From contig JAVWJP010000001.1 in NCBI GenBank assembly GCA_036638975.1, forward strand, positions 1 through 64,000: a stretch of 64,000 nt of DNA. The letters are read 5' to 3'. Both the position numbers and the translations under genes were made by a program. A model generated the notes under the pieces. It was not told where the DNA came from. It worked only from the letters and a program-made list of their open reading frames with translations, and did no database searches. The first letter of the stretch is position 1, and each line of letters starts with the position of its first letter. Source of the DNA: JAVWJP01 sp036638975 (GTDB lineage: Bacteria > Bacillota > Clostridia > Oscillospirales > Ruminococcaceae). This document shows positions 51,207 through 59,061 of this stretch, piece after piece.

Positions 51207-51242
51207 CTATTAAATAAATTTAAGAATAATGTTAAGTCTGCG

Positions 51243-51272
51243 TTGTAAAGCATTTTAAAAATGTGATATAAT
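51243..51272 (+). promoter_or_regulatory. fhs promoter
   Basis: TTGTAA and a perfect TATAAT are separated by 18 bp, 62 bp before the fhs start. Confidence 0.7.
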
Positions 51273-51334
51273 AACTGTAGTTGTGTTTTGTTATTTAACC
51301 GCAATATATAAATTTATTACAGGAGGCGCTATTT

Positions 51335-53002
51335 TTGCTTACCGATATAGAAATTGCACAAAGTGCAAAGCTTTTACCGATTGTAAATATTGCCGAAAAT
51401 ATTGGGCTTTTCTCGGACGAGCTGGAGCAATACGGCAGATATAAGGCAAAGATTTCTGAGGACGTCTACACAAGGCTTGCAAAAAAAGATGATGGTAAGC
51501 TTGTCCTTGTGACAGCTATTAACCCCACACCCGCAGGCGAGGGGAAAACAACTATGACGGTTGGTTTGGGGCAGGGCATGAAAAAAATAGGTAAAAACGC
51601 AATTATTGCACTGCGCGAGCCGTCTTTGGGCCCTGTATTTGGCATAAAAGGCGGTGCTGCCGGCGGCGGATATTCGCAGGTAGTACCAATGGAGGACATT
51701 AACCTGCATTTTACGGGGGATATGCACGCCATTACAGCGGCAAACAACTTGCTTTGCGCTATAATTGATAATCATATGCAGCAGGGAAACCTTTTACACA
51801 TAGACCAGCGCCGTATTTTGTTTAAACGCTGTCTTGATATGAACGACAGAGCATTGCGCGATGTTATAGTGGGGCTTGGGGGTAAGGCAAACGGAGTGCC
51901 ACGCGAGGACGGTTTTCAGATAACAGTGGCGAGTGAGGTTATGGCAATACTTTGCCTTGCCAACGATTTGACCGACTTAAAAGAGCGTTTAGGCTCTATT
52001 TTGGTTGCATACAGCACAGAGAATACTCCTGTTTACGCCAAAGATTTAAAAGTAAACGGTGCTATGGCAGCGCTTCTAAAGGACGCCTTAAAGCCAAACC
52101 TTGTGCAGACCTTAGAGAATACCCCTGCACTTATGCACGGAGGCCCGTTTGCTAACATAGCACATGGCTGTAACTCGGTGCGCGCAACAAAGCTTGCCTT
52201 AAAGCTTGCCGATTATACAATTACGGAAGCGGGCTTTGGCAGCGACCTTGGAGCCGAAAAATTTATGGATATAAAGTGCCGTTTTGCAGGGCTTGCACCG
52301 TCATGTGTAGTTATTGTTGCTACGCTTCGCGCCTTAAAATATAATGGCGGTGTGCCAAAAGCCGAGCTTTCAGGCGAAAATGTAGAGGCGCTGCGCCACG
52401 GGCTTTGCAACTTAGATGCCCATGTAAAAAATATGCGTAAGTATGGAGTTCCCGTTGTGGTTGCAATAAACCGCTTTGCTACAGATACCGACGCGGAAAT
52501 AAAAGTCATTGCAGATTTTTGCGAGAGCATAAAGGTTGAATATGCGTTGGCGGAGGTATTTGCAAGGGGCGGCGAGGGTGCAAAGGAGCTTGCAAAAAAA
52601 GTTGTTGAGGCTTGCGATAAACCGTCAGAATTTAGGCTGCTGTACAAGACAGAGCTGCCTGTAAAAGAAAAGGTTAAAATTATTGCCGAAGAAATATATG
52701 GGGCGGACGGTGTTACATATACGCAGCAAGCAGAAAAAAAGCTTAAAGAGATAGAAGCACTGGGCAAAAGCGAGTTGCCTATATGTGTTGCAAAAACGCA
52801 ATATTCGTTGTCGGATAACCCTGCAAAGCTGGGGCGTCCCTGCGGCTTTAACATAACCGTTAAGGATATTAAGCTGTCGGCGGGTGCAGGGTTTATTGTT
52901 GTATACTGCGGCGATATTATGACTATGCCCGGGTTACCTAAAACACCGGCAGCAAACCTTATAGATGTCACTGCCGACGGACATATTACAGGGCTGTTTT
53001 AG
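51335..53002 (+). CDS. fhs: Formate--tetrahydrofolate ligase
   Basis: The 555-residue enzyme forms 10-formyl-THF from formate, ATP and THF. The P-loop NPTPAGEGKTTMTVGLGQG and the LREPSLGPVFGIKGGAAGGGYSQVVPMEDINLH segment are characteristic. It starts with TTG, chosen because AGGAGG lies 8 bases upstream and no ATG is available at the family N-terminus. In acetogens it belongs to the Wood-Ljungdahl pathway; alone, as here, it more likely serves purine and one-carbon metabolism. Confidence 0.97.
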   Translation: MLTDIEIAQSAKLLPIVNIAENIGLFSDELEQYGRYKAKISEDVYTRLAKKDDGKLVLVTAINPTPAGEGKTTMTVGLGQGMKKIGKNAIIALREPSLGPVFGIKGGAAGGGYSQVVPMEDINLHFTGDMHAITAANNLLCAIIDNHMQQGNLLHIDQRRILFKRCLDMNDRALRDVIVGLGGKANGVPREDGFQITVASEVMAILCLANDLTDLKERLGSILVAYSTENTPVYAKDLKVNGAMAALLKDALKPNLVQTLENTPALMHGGPFANIAHGCNSVRATKLALKLADYTITEAGFGSDLGAEKFMDIKCRFAGLAPSCVVIVATLRALKYNGGVPKAELSGENVEALRHGLCNLDAHVKNMRKYGVPVVVAINRFATDTDAEIKVIADFCESIKVEYALAEVFARGGEGAKELAKKVVEACDKPSEFRLLYKTELPVKEKVKIIAEEIYGADGVTYTQQAEKKLKEIEALGKSELPICVAKTQYSLSDNPAKLGRPCGFNITVKDIKLSAGAGFIVVYCGDIMTMPGLPKTPAANLIDVTADGHITGLF

Positions 53003-53022
53003 CTTTTAGAGGGGCGATATTT

Positions 53023-53487
53023 ATGCTTAGCTGTCACACAAAAAGCGCCGCAGAAACCGAGGCCTTTGCAAAAAAACTTACTGCGCTTTTGCGACCAAAC
53101 GATGTTTTGGCATTTAGGGGGAGCATGGGCATGGGCAAAACAACCTTTGTGCGCGGGCTTGCCGAGGGGCTTGGCGGCGCAGAGGTATCAAGCCCGACCT
53201 TCGCCATAGTGCACGAGTACAAATGTACACCAAAGCTTTATCATTTTGATATGTACCGCATTACAAGTATTGACGATTTATACTCTACGGGTTTTTTCGA
53301 TTACCTTGAAATTGGTGCGATAATGGCTATAGAATGGAGCGAGCTTATAGACTGTGTACTACCGGCAAACACAACCACCGTTACCATTACAAGCTGTGAA
53401 GAAGCTGACGAGCGCGACATTGCGGTGGAGGGTGACAGCCGTTTTACACAAAAAAACTTTGAACAGGGCGGTGACTGCACAAATTGA
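53023..53487 (+). CDS. tsaE: tRNA threonylcarbamoyladenosine biosynthesis ATPase TsaE
   Basis: A 154-residue P-loop protein (GSMGMGKTTFVRGLAEGLG, SSPTFAIVHEY, FHFDMYRI-type strand YHFDMYRIT and AIEWSE). TsaE assists the TsaB-TsaD complex in making t6A37. The following gene, tsaB, begins within its stop region (ATTGA), so the two partners are translationally coupled. The C-terminal tail is slightly longer than usual. Confidence 0.95.
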   Translation: MLSCHTKSAAETEAFAKKLTALLRPNDVLAFRGSMGMGKTTFVRGLAEGLGGAEVSSPTFAIVHEYKCTPKLYHFDMYRITSIDDLYSTGFFDYLEIGAIMAIEWSELIDCVLPANTTTVTITSCEEADERDIAVEGDSRFTQKNFEQGGDCTN

Positions 53488-54188
53488 AGATATTAGGGCT
53501 GGAATGTTCGGCACAGGCGGCTTCCGCCGCTGTTTATGAGGACGGCCGTCTTTTGTGCGAAAGCTATGTTGACGTAAAGCTTACCCACAGCGAAACACTT
53601 TTGCCAATGCTGGAGGCTATGCTAAAGGCGGCAGCACTTAAAATTTCTGACATAGACTGCTTGGCGGTTACTGTCGGTCCTGGCTCTTTTACAGGGCTAA
53701 GAATAGGAATTTCTGCGGTAAAGGGAATTGCATTTGCCCTCGATATACCATGTATCGGTGTTTCTACGCCGGAGGCTATGGCGTATAATCTTATGGGACA
53801 AAGCTGCACTGCCTGCTGTGTTATGGACGCACGCTGCAAACAGGTGTATGCCGCGGTGTTCGATATAGAGGGCGAAAATGTGACGCGTATTTTGCCAGAC
53901 GAAGCTGTAGCTATAGATGTCTTAGGTGAAAACCTTTTAAAGATGAACTGTAAAAAACCTTTGGTTTTAGTTGGAGATGGTGCTGTATTGTGTTATAATA
54001 GCTTTGGCGAAAAATGCAGTGCAGCGTTAGCGCCGCCGCATTTGCGCTTTCAGCGCGCATCAGGCGTGTGTGCCTTAGCTGCACAATGCACCGAAAATGC
54101 TGTTACGGCAGATGAGCTTGCACCGGCATACCTGCGTTTACCGCAGGCAGAGCGTGAGCTGCTTAAAAAAGAGGAGAATAAGACATGA
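53484..54188 (+). CDS. tsaB: tRNA threonylcarbamoyladenosine biosynthesis protein TsaB
   Basis: The 234-residue ASKHA-fold protein starts KILGLECSAQAASAAVY and contains LAVTVGPGSFTGLRIGI, the TsaB signature. It is the inactive homologue that scaffolds TsaD. The start is TTG overlapping the tsaE stop, with GGGCGGTG upstream. Neither rimI nor tsaD follows; rpiB overlaps its stop by ATGA. Confidence 0.95.
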   Translation: MKILGLECSAQAASAAVYEDGRLLCESYVDVKLTHSETLLPMLEAMLKAAALKISDIDCLAVTVGPGSFTGLRIGISAVKGIAFALDIPCIGVSTPEAMAYNLMGQSCTACCVMDARCKQVYAAVFDIEGENVTRILPDEAVAIDVLGENLLKMNCKKPLVLVGDGAVLCYNSFGEKCSAALAPPHLRFQRASGVCALAAQCTENAVTADELAPAYLRLPQAERELLKKEENKT

Positions 54189-54631
54189 TAGCTATTGGAA
54201 GTGACCATGGCGGCTTCGCTTTAAAGACCGAGCTAATAGCATGGCTTGAACAAAATGGTTTTGATTATAAAGATTTTGGCACTTATGATGAAAAAAGCTG
54301 CGATTATCCTGACTACGCTTTGCCTGTCGCAAGGGCAGTTGCAGGCGGCGAATGTAGGCTTGGCGTACTTTGCTGTGGGACAGGCATAGGCATTTCTATA
54401 GCGGCAAATAAAGTGCATGGAATACGCGCCGCACTGTGTGCGGATTATTTCAGCGCAAAATACACCAGAAAACATAACGATGCAAATATTATCTGCTTTG
54501 GCGGAAGGACAATAGGCGCGGGGCTTGCGTGCGAGCTTTTAGATGTTTTTTTGCATACGGAGTTTGAGGGCGGGCGTCACGCTGCGCGTATTAAAAAAAT
54601 AACTGATATTGAAAACAATAGCACACACTAA
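54185..54631 (+). CDS. rpiB: Ribose-5-phosphate isomerase B
   Basis: A 148-residue LacAB/RpiB protein. IGSDHGGFALK, YPDYALPVA, CGTGIGISIAANK and HNDANIICFGGRTIG are the family motifs; the active-site cysteine is in LCCGTGIG. It interconverts ribulose and ribose 5-phosphate. It overlaps tsaB by 4 bp and precedes upp, placing a PRPP precursor enzyme beside a PRPP-using one. Confidence 0.95.
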   Translation: MIAIGSDHGGFALKTELIAWLEQNGFDYKDFGTYDEKSCDYPDYALPVARAVAGGECRLGVLCCGTGIGISIAANKVHGIRAALCADYFSAKYTRKHNDANIICFGGRTIGAGLACELLDVFLHTEFEGGRHAARIKKITDIENNSTH

Positions 54632-54667
54632 AATTTAACGCGGAAAACCGCAATGGAGGACGAAAGA

Positions 54668-55297
54668 ATGGCTAAAACACTCATTATGGATCACCCGCTT
54701 ATCCAGCATAAGATTTCTCTTATGCGAGATAAAAACACAGGTTCTAAAGAATTTAGAGAGCTTGTTTCGGAAGTTGGAATGCTTATGTGTTACGAGGCTA
54801 CGCGCGATTTGCCGCTTAAAGAGGTCGAAATCGAAACTCCTATAGCCACTGCCAAAACAAAAATAATCTCAGGGCGCAAGCTCGCTTTTGTGCCCATATT
54901 AAGGGCGGGGCTTGGCATGGTTGACGGTGTTTTGTCACTGGTGCCTGCCGCTAAAATTGGTCATATCGGTCTTTATCGTGACGAAAAAACGCATTTGCCT
55001 GTTGAATATTACTGCAAGCTTCCGTCAGATATTAACGAACGTGATGTCATAGTGCTTGACCCAATGCTCGCCACAGGCGGTTCTGCTATAGGCGCTATAG
55101 ACCTTATAAAAAAACATAATGTAAAAAGCATCAAGTTCATGTGCATTATAGCGGCACCGGAGGGCTTAGAGGCACTGCAAAAAGCACACCCAGATGTACC
55201 TGTTTACTGTGCGGCACTTGACAGGTGTTTAGATGATGACAAATATATTGTCCCGGGGCTTGGAGATGCCGGCGACAGAATATTTGGTACAAAATAA
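54668..55297 (+). CDS. upp: Uracil phosphoribosyltransferase
   Basis: The 209-residue salvage enzyme makes UMP from uracil and PRPP. The PRPP motif is VIVLDPMLATGGSAIGAI and uracil is bound near KYIVPGLGDAGDRIFGTK at the C-terminus. GGAGGACGAAAGA precedes the ATG at 54668; an upstream in-frame ATG at 54653 overlaps this site. The rpiB-upp order is common in Firmicutes. Confidence 0.97.
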   Translation: MAKTLIMDHPLIQHKISLMRDKNTGSKEFRELVSEVGMLMCYEATRDLPLKEVEIETPIATAKTKIISGRKLAFVPILRAGLGMVDGVLSLVPAAKIGHIGLYRDEKTHLPVEYYCKLPSDINERDVIVLDPMLATGGSAIGAIDLIKKHNVKSIKFMCIIAAPEGLEALQKAHPDVPVYCAALDRCLDDDKYIVPGLGDAGDRIFGTK

Positions 55298-55311
55298 TAA
55301 AACATTAAAAG

Positions 55312-55338
55312 AAAGGGCTGGTTTACAGCCCTTTTCTT
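55312..55338 (+). terminator. upp terminator
   Basis: AAAGGGCTG and CAGCCCTTT form a perfect 9-bp stem with a 5-base loop, followed by a short TCTT tail; it may be only partly efficient. Confidence 0.65.
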
Positions 55339-55353
55339 GAACGGAGAAATAAA

Positions 55354-55785
55354 ATGAAAATAATGGCAGTAGATTTTGGTGACTCTAGGACAGGGCTTGC
55401 CGTGTGTGATAAAACCGAGTTTTTAGCCTCACCTATAGGTGTAATACAAGAAAAAGATTTTGACACCTGCGTACAAAAGGTTTCGTTTGCAATACAAGAA
55501 TATGATGTGGGCGAGGTTGTTATAGGTCACCCAAAAAACATGAACGGAACTATCGGTGAACGCGCCCAAAAATGCGAGCTGTTTGCACAAAAGCTGGGCG
55601 AGCTTACAACGGTTCCCATCAAGCTGTGGGACGAGCGTTCAACAACTGTTTCGGCTATAGGTTACCTAAACGAAACCAACACGCGCGGTAAAAAACGTAA
55701 GGCTGTCATAGATGCTGTGGCGGCTACCATTATTCTTGAAAGCTACATGGCATACCGCAAAAACCAAAAAGAGGAGAAGCAATGA
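55354..55785 (+). CDS. ruvX: Holliday-junction resolvase-like protein RuvX (YqgF)
   Basis: A 143-residue RNase H-fold protein (MAVDFGDSRTGLAVCD, VIGHPKNMNGTIGERAQK, LWDERSTTVSA, DAVAATIILESYM). YqgF/RuvX processes pre-16S rRNA in E. coli and is proposed to act on DNA junctions. Catalytic acidic residues are intact. The thioesterase gene overlaps its stop by ATGA. Confidence 0.95.
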   Translation: MKIMAVDFGDSRTGLAVCDKTEFLASPIGVIQEKDFDTCVQKVSFAIQEYDVGEVVIGHPKNMNGTIGERAQKCELFAQKLGELTTVPIKLWDERSTTVSAIGYLNETNTRGKKRKAVIDAVAATIILESYMAYRKNQKEEKQ

Positions 55786-56255
55786 GAGAACCAAAATGTA
55801 CAGAAGATTCACTTACAGAGCAAATTCAAATTATAATGCCGCAGCATATAAACGGTGCAGGCAGGCTGTTTGGCGGGCAGCTTGTAGAATGGATAGATAT
55901 TGTGGCGGGCGTGGTTGCGCGCAGACATTCGGCGTGTAATATTATAACTGCCGCAATAGATAATTTGCAATTTAAAGCGGGTGCGTTTGTGAATAATACA
56001 TTGGTGCTTGTGGGGTATATCACTTATGTGGGCAATACCTCTATGGAGGTGCGTGTAGACACCTATGTTGAAAAGCTAAGCGGCGAAAGGCGCCCCGTAA
56101 ACCGTGCTTATCTTGTTATGGTAGCGTTGGATAATGACGGCAACCCAACCGAGGTGCCGGGGCTTCTTTTGCAAAACGAAGGCGAACGAGCCGAGTGGGA
56201 AGCGGGTATGCGCCGCAGCGATTTGCGAAAACAGCGCCGTAAAGAGGGCTACTGA
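55782..56255 (+). CDS. Acyl-CoA thioesterase, hotdog fold
   Basis: The 157-residue protein matches the YciA/BFIT-type acyl-CoA hydrolases: MPQHINGAGRLFGGQLVEWIDIVAGVVARRH is the hotdog helix with the conserved N-x-x-G-x-x-F-G-G, followed by VNNTLVLVGYITYVGNTSMEVRV. AGAGGAG lies 7 bases before the ATG inside ruvX. It hydrolyses acyl-CoA esters; chain length cannot be read from the sequence. Confidence 0.9.
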   Translation: MREPKCTEDSLTEQIQIIMPQHINGAGRLFGGQLVEWIDIVAGVVARRHSACNIITAAIDNLQFKAGAFVNNTLVLVGYITYVGNTSMEVRVDTYVEKLSGERRPVNRAYLVMVALDNDGNPTEVPGLLLQNEGERAEWEAGMRRSDLRKQRRKEGY

Positions 56256-56380
56256 TGCTTACATTACAGCTATTTAGTAGAATAAGAGCATACTTTATTA
56301 GCTGCAACTTTGCTGTATGCGGTTTAACTGCGGTCACCGTGCTTTTATCGGTTAAGCTTAGACAAAATTTGTAAGATTAT

Positions 56381-56743
56381 TTATTTTGTGGGTTTTGCAA
56401 AAAGTTCTTTTAAGCCCATGATAAATAAAAAAGACGCAAAAAGCTTGCTTAAAATTACTTCGTCAAGCAATTTGGCAAAGAACAGCCCTCCCCATACTCC
56501 CAAAAGCCCAAATAATATAAAAATAACGGCAGAGCGGTAGTTTATAAGCTTGTTTTTTGCATGAAAGCAAACCGACACAATTGCTATGGGGACAAAGAAT
56601 AAGAGGTTTATGCCCTGCGCAGTCAGTTGGTTTACCTCCGCAAATGCCGTGAGATAAAGCAGCAGCACTGCGCCTCCGCCCACTCCCAGCGCCGCCGCAA
56701 GTCCTGCCGCCGCAGATGCCAGCAGCATAAAAAATATGTTCAT
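56381..56743 (-). CDS. Half-size TSUP (TauE/SafE) transporter subunit, distal
   Basis: A 120-residue membrane protein with four hydrophobic helices, starting with the TSUP-type glycine motif AAGLAAALGVGGGAVLLLYL. Full-length TauE/SafE permeases are about 250 residues with two such halves; here each half is a separate gene. Its ATG overlaps the stop of the upstream half by ATGA, so the two are made in equal amounts and probably pair. The substrate is unknown; the family exports small organosulfur or carboxylate anions. Confidence 0.85.
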   Translation of the reverse strand: MNIFFMLLASAAAGLAAALGVGGGAVLLLYLTAFAEVNQLTAQGINLLFFVPIAIVSVCFHAKNKLINYRSAVIFILFGLLGVWGGLFFAKLLDEVILSKLFASFLFIMGLKELFAKPTK

Positions 56744-57087
56744 AGCAGCAGCCTTACGGCGGCATACAAAATGAACACGGCAAATATTTTTCTAAGCCAA
56801 AAATCGGGTATTTTTTTAAGCAGCACAGCACCTGCCGCCGCTCCTAAGATGCCGCATGGTAAAAATGGAATAACTTGCAAAATATTAACATCTCCGCGTT
56901 TTATATAAAAATAACAGCTTACCACAGAGAGCACTAAAGTCACTAAAATTGCGGTGGCGTGTGCTTTTTTTACATTTCCGTCAAGCTTTAAAAGCATTGT
57001 TACGGCAACAATACCCCCGCCCGCACCAAAAAGCCCATTTAATAAACCAACTGCCGCTCCGCCTGCCGCGTGTATTAAGAAGCTCAA
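56740..57087 (-). CDS. Half-size TSUP (TauE/SafE) transporter subunit, proximal
   Basis: A 115-residue membrane protein with about four helices and the glycine motif AVGLLNGLFGAGGGIVAVTMLLK. Together with the following gene it makes up one full TSUP architecture. Neither half is truncated within its own repeat, and the ATGA overlap is precise, so this looks like a designed two-gene system and not a recent frameshift. GGAGGG lies before the ATG. Confidence 0.85.
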   Translation of the reverse strand: MSFLIHAAGGAAVGLLNGLFGAGGGIVAVTMLLKLDGNVKKAHATAILVTLVLSVVSCYFYIKRGDVNILQVIPFLPCGILGAAAGAVLLKKIPDFWLRKIFAVFILYAAVRLLL

Positions 57088-57213
57088 GCATATCCCTCCG
57101 TAAAACTTTATGATAACCTATAAATATTCTTCCGTAAGTGCTTCTATATATACAAAAAATAAATTGATATGCTTATGGTTAAAGCTTTGGGGACAGCGGT
57201 AATACTTGACTAA

Positions 57214-57255
57214 AAAAATCGCTGCTACAGAATAAAATCTGCGGCGGCGATTTTT
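57214..57255 (-). terminator. tcdA terminator
   Basis: On the minus strand AAAAATCGCCGC and GCAGCGATTTTTTT form a stem of about 12 bp with one mismatch. The first arm overlaps the tcdA stop codon. Confidence 0.8.
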
Positions 57256-57961
57256 ATATCTCTATTATGTCGTTAATAAGCTCTGCCGCAAGCAAATACC
57301 CCGCGACAGGCGGTACAAAAGAAATACTTCCCGGAGAGTGCCTGCCGTTTTCGCTGCTTGCAAGCGCTTTAAGTGGCGGCTCGTCCGAGTATACAACTCG
57401 AAGCTTGTCGACTCCGCGTTTTTTAAGTTCACGCCGCATCACCTTTGCCAGCGGGCAGAAGCTACCGGCGGTTTCAGAAATATCACCTGTTTTAAGTCTT
57501 TGCGGGTTTAGCCTGTTGCCTGTGCCAAGGCAGCACAGAAGCTTTATGTTTTTTTCTTTACAGCTTGCGGCAAGGTGCAGCTTTGCGGTAACTGTGTCTA
57601 TGGCATCTATAACATAATCAGGTGCAAAATCATAAAGAAAACCGCTGTTTTCGGGCAAATAAAAATAATCCGCCGCTGTAATTTCGGCAGAAGGGTTAAT
57701 TGCACGCAAATGCTCTGCGGCAATTTTGGCTTTTTTAATGCCTGCATCTTTTTGCGTGTAAAATATCTGGCGGTTAAGGTTAGTTATATCAACAGTATCA
57801 CTATCAATAAGCAATAAATGCCCTATACCGGCACGGCATAAGGCTTCTGCCGCAGCACAGCCAACTCCGCCAAGACCCAGCACCGCAACACGCATATTTT
57901 GCAGAACCGCCATGTTTTTTTCGCCTAAAAGCAGTTCTGTTCTTTGTAGAAAATCAGCCAC
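57254..57961 (-). CDS. tcdA: tRNA threonylcarbamoyladenosine dehydratase TcdA (YrvM/CsdL)
   Basis: A 235-residue E1-like enzyme that converts t6A37 to its cyclic form ct6A. The nucleotide fold VAVLGLGGVGCAAAEALCRAGIG and DSDTVDITNLNRQ are intact, and SFCPLAKVMRRELKKRG lies in the crossover region. It is functionally linked to tsaE-tsaB 4 kb away. The probable 6S RNA lies just upstream, as beside yrvM in B. subtilis. Confidence 0.94.
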   Translation of the reverse strand: MADFLQRTELLLGEKNMAVLQNMRVAVLGLGGVGCAAAEALCRAGIGHLLLIDSDTVDITNLNRQIFYTQKDAGIKKAKIAAEHLRAINPSAEITAADYFYLPENSGFLYDFAPDYVIDAIDTVTAKLHLAASCKEKNIKLLCCLGTGNRLNPQRLKTGDISETAGSFCPLAKVMRRELKKRGVDKLRVVYSDEPPLKALASSENGRHSPGSISFVPPVAGYLLAAELINDIIEI

Positions 57962-57971
57962 GTAATGCCCC

Positions 57972-58215
57972 TTTTTTAAAAAAATAGCCCGCCTTGCCGT
58001 TGATATGGCTTATTAAAACCCGTCATATGGACAGGGTGGGTAAGTCTTCCTTTTGGTGTCACGCTCCCTGCGTCCGCATATGCGGGAGGTCTGCAATCTG
58101 CCAAAAGAGTAAGAATCCCGATTAATAAGTGTTGGATTATAGATGCCATATCTGTCGCACAAGGCAGGGAGTTTATTTGTTTTTGATGGCAAAGCGGTTG
58201 AGCCTTGCACAAATA
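57972..58215 (-). ncRNA. ssrS: 6S RNA (probable)
   Basis: On the minus strand the arms CTCCCTGC and GCAGGGAG (58164-58171 and 58064-58071) close a region with the features remembered for clostridial 6S RNA: TGTGCGACAG, AATCCAACAC, GGGATTCTTACTCTTTTGGC, GCAGACCTCCCGC and GCGTGACACC. A terminator-like stem with TTTTTTT ends near 57972. 6S RNA mimics an open promoter and binds the housekeeping RNA polymerase. The place next to tcdA/yrvM agrees with the B. subtilis bsrA locus. Exact ends are uncertain. Confidence 0.72.
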
Positions 58216-58238
58216 CATATCAGTCTTGCTGTGTAATA

Positions 58239-58553
58239 CTATTCCTCGGTGAAGTCGTAATATTCCTCAAGCCGCTCCATAAATATAGCAGAAATTTTAT
58301 CAAATTCGGCTTCGTCTTCAATTGCAGCCAAAAATTCTTCTTCGCCTTCTGCCTGTACTTTTAAAATAACAAGCTCGCCGCTGTCACTTTCTAATGCTTC
58401 TTCGTCCTCTACAGGCACTAAAGCCATGTAACGGTCGTCTTCTTCTTCGTAGGTGTCAAGTATCTCAAAGTCGTGGTCTGTGCCCTCGTCGTCCTGCAAG
58501 GTTAAAATATCCGGTCCGTATTCCATCTCATCTTTTTCTTCGTTATCGTTCAT
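58239..58553 (-). CDS. DUF1292 protein (YrzB-like)
   Basis: A 104-residue, extremely acidic protein matching DUF1292 (DILTLQDDEGTDHDFEILDTYEEEDDRYM, then VILKV and the helical C-terminus). Its B. subtilis relative YrzB lies beside ruvX; here ruvX is 2.5 kb away. Function is unknown. GGAGGA precedes the ATG; the promoter is at 58649-58677. Confidence 0.88.
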   Translation of the reverse strand: MNDNEEKDEMEYGPDILTLQDDEGTDHDFEILDTYEEEDDRYMALVPVEDEEALESDSGELVILKVQAEGEEEFLAAIEDEAEFDKISAIFMERLEEYYDFTEE

Positions 58554-58648
58554 ATATAGTCCTCCATTATTGTGCAGCCGCGCACTTTAATATTTGTGTG
58601 TGGTGCCAAAATTACCGCCGCTTGCGGAGTACTCTGTTTTCTATTTAC

Positions 58649-58677
58649 ATATTATAATAAAAGTCTGCCTTAGTCAA
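58649..58677 (-). promoter_or_regulatory. Promoter of the DUF1292 gene
   Basis: Minus strand TTGACT and TAATAT are separated by 17 bp; the leader is about 85 bases. Confidence 0.75.
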
Positions 58678-58736
58678 TCAAAAAGTAATTTTAATACTTA
58701 TTTAATAAAATATTTTTAATTTATTTAAAACTTCTA

Positions 58737-58765
58737 TTGACATTCACTATAAAGAGTGGTATATT
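58737..58765 (+). promoter_or_regulatory. Promoter ahead of the interrupted small ORF and repeat array
   Basis: A perfect TTGACA and TATATT are separated by 17 bp. It points at the small ORF and, without an obvious terminator in between, at the repeat array. Confidence 0.75.
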
Positions 58766-58817
58766 AAAGATACAGAAGAGGTTAATGATTAACACAACAC
58801 AGAAAGGGGCGATTCCA

Positions 58818-59009
58818 ATGTACGATGAAGCAGAACCAGTTTATTTTTCCGGCTGTGTGTCCCGGTTGGAATGTGCAGCCGCTCTTAAAACATAACAGCA
58901 CCTTGCTATGGAAGATGAGTCGTTTGGTTCAAATGAACAAAACGGTCAAGCTTCAACTAAAATGGCAGATAGCCTAAAGCAGGTAGTGTTGTGTTTAGGG
59001 AAATACTAA
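58818..59009 (+). pseudogene. Small ORF interrupted by an in-frame TAA
   Basis: An ATG with AAAGGGG 8 bases upstream opens a 25-codon ORF ending at TAA (58893-58895). The same frame continues without further stops to 59009, with a second ATG at 58908 that has no ribosome binding site. The first part has two cysteines six positions apart (GCVSRLEC); the second part is polar with a hydrophobic end. One base change (for example CAA to TAA) would explain a broken 63-codon gene. It could also be a real 25-residue peptide. No family was recognised. Confidence 0.5.
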
Positions 59010-59061
59010 AAAAGAATAGTGCGTAAATACAAATTTTAAATATGGAGTTTTTTATCTAACA

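Noticed and set aside
57976..58218. 80-residue minus-strand ORF upstream of tcdA
   Set aside because: It coincides with the 6S RNA candidate, has no ribosome binding site and has an unlikely composition.
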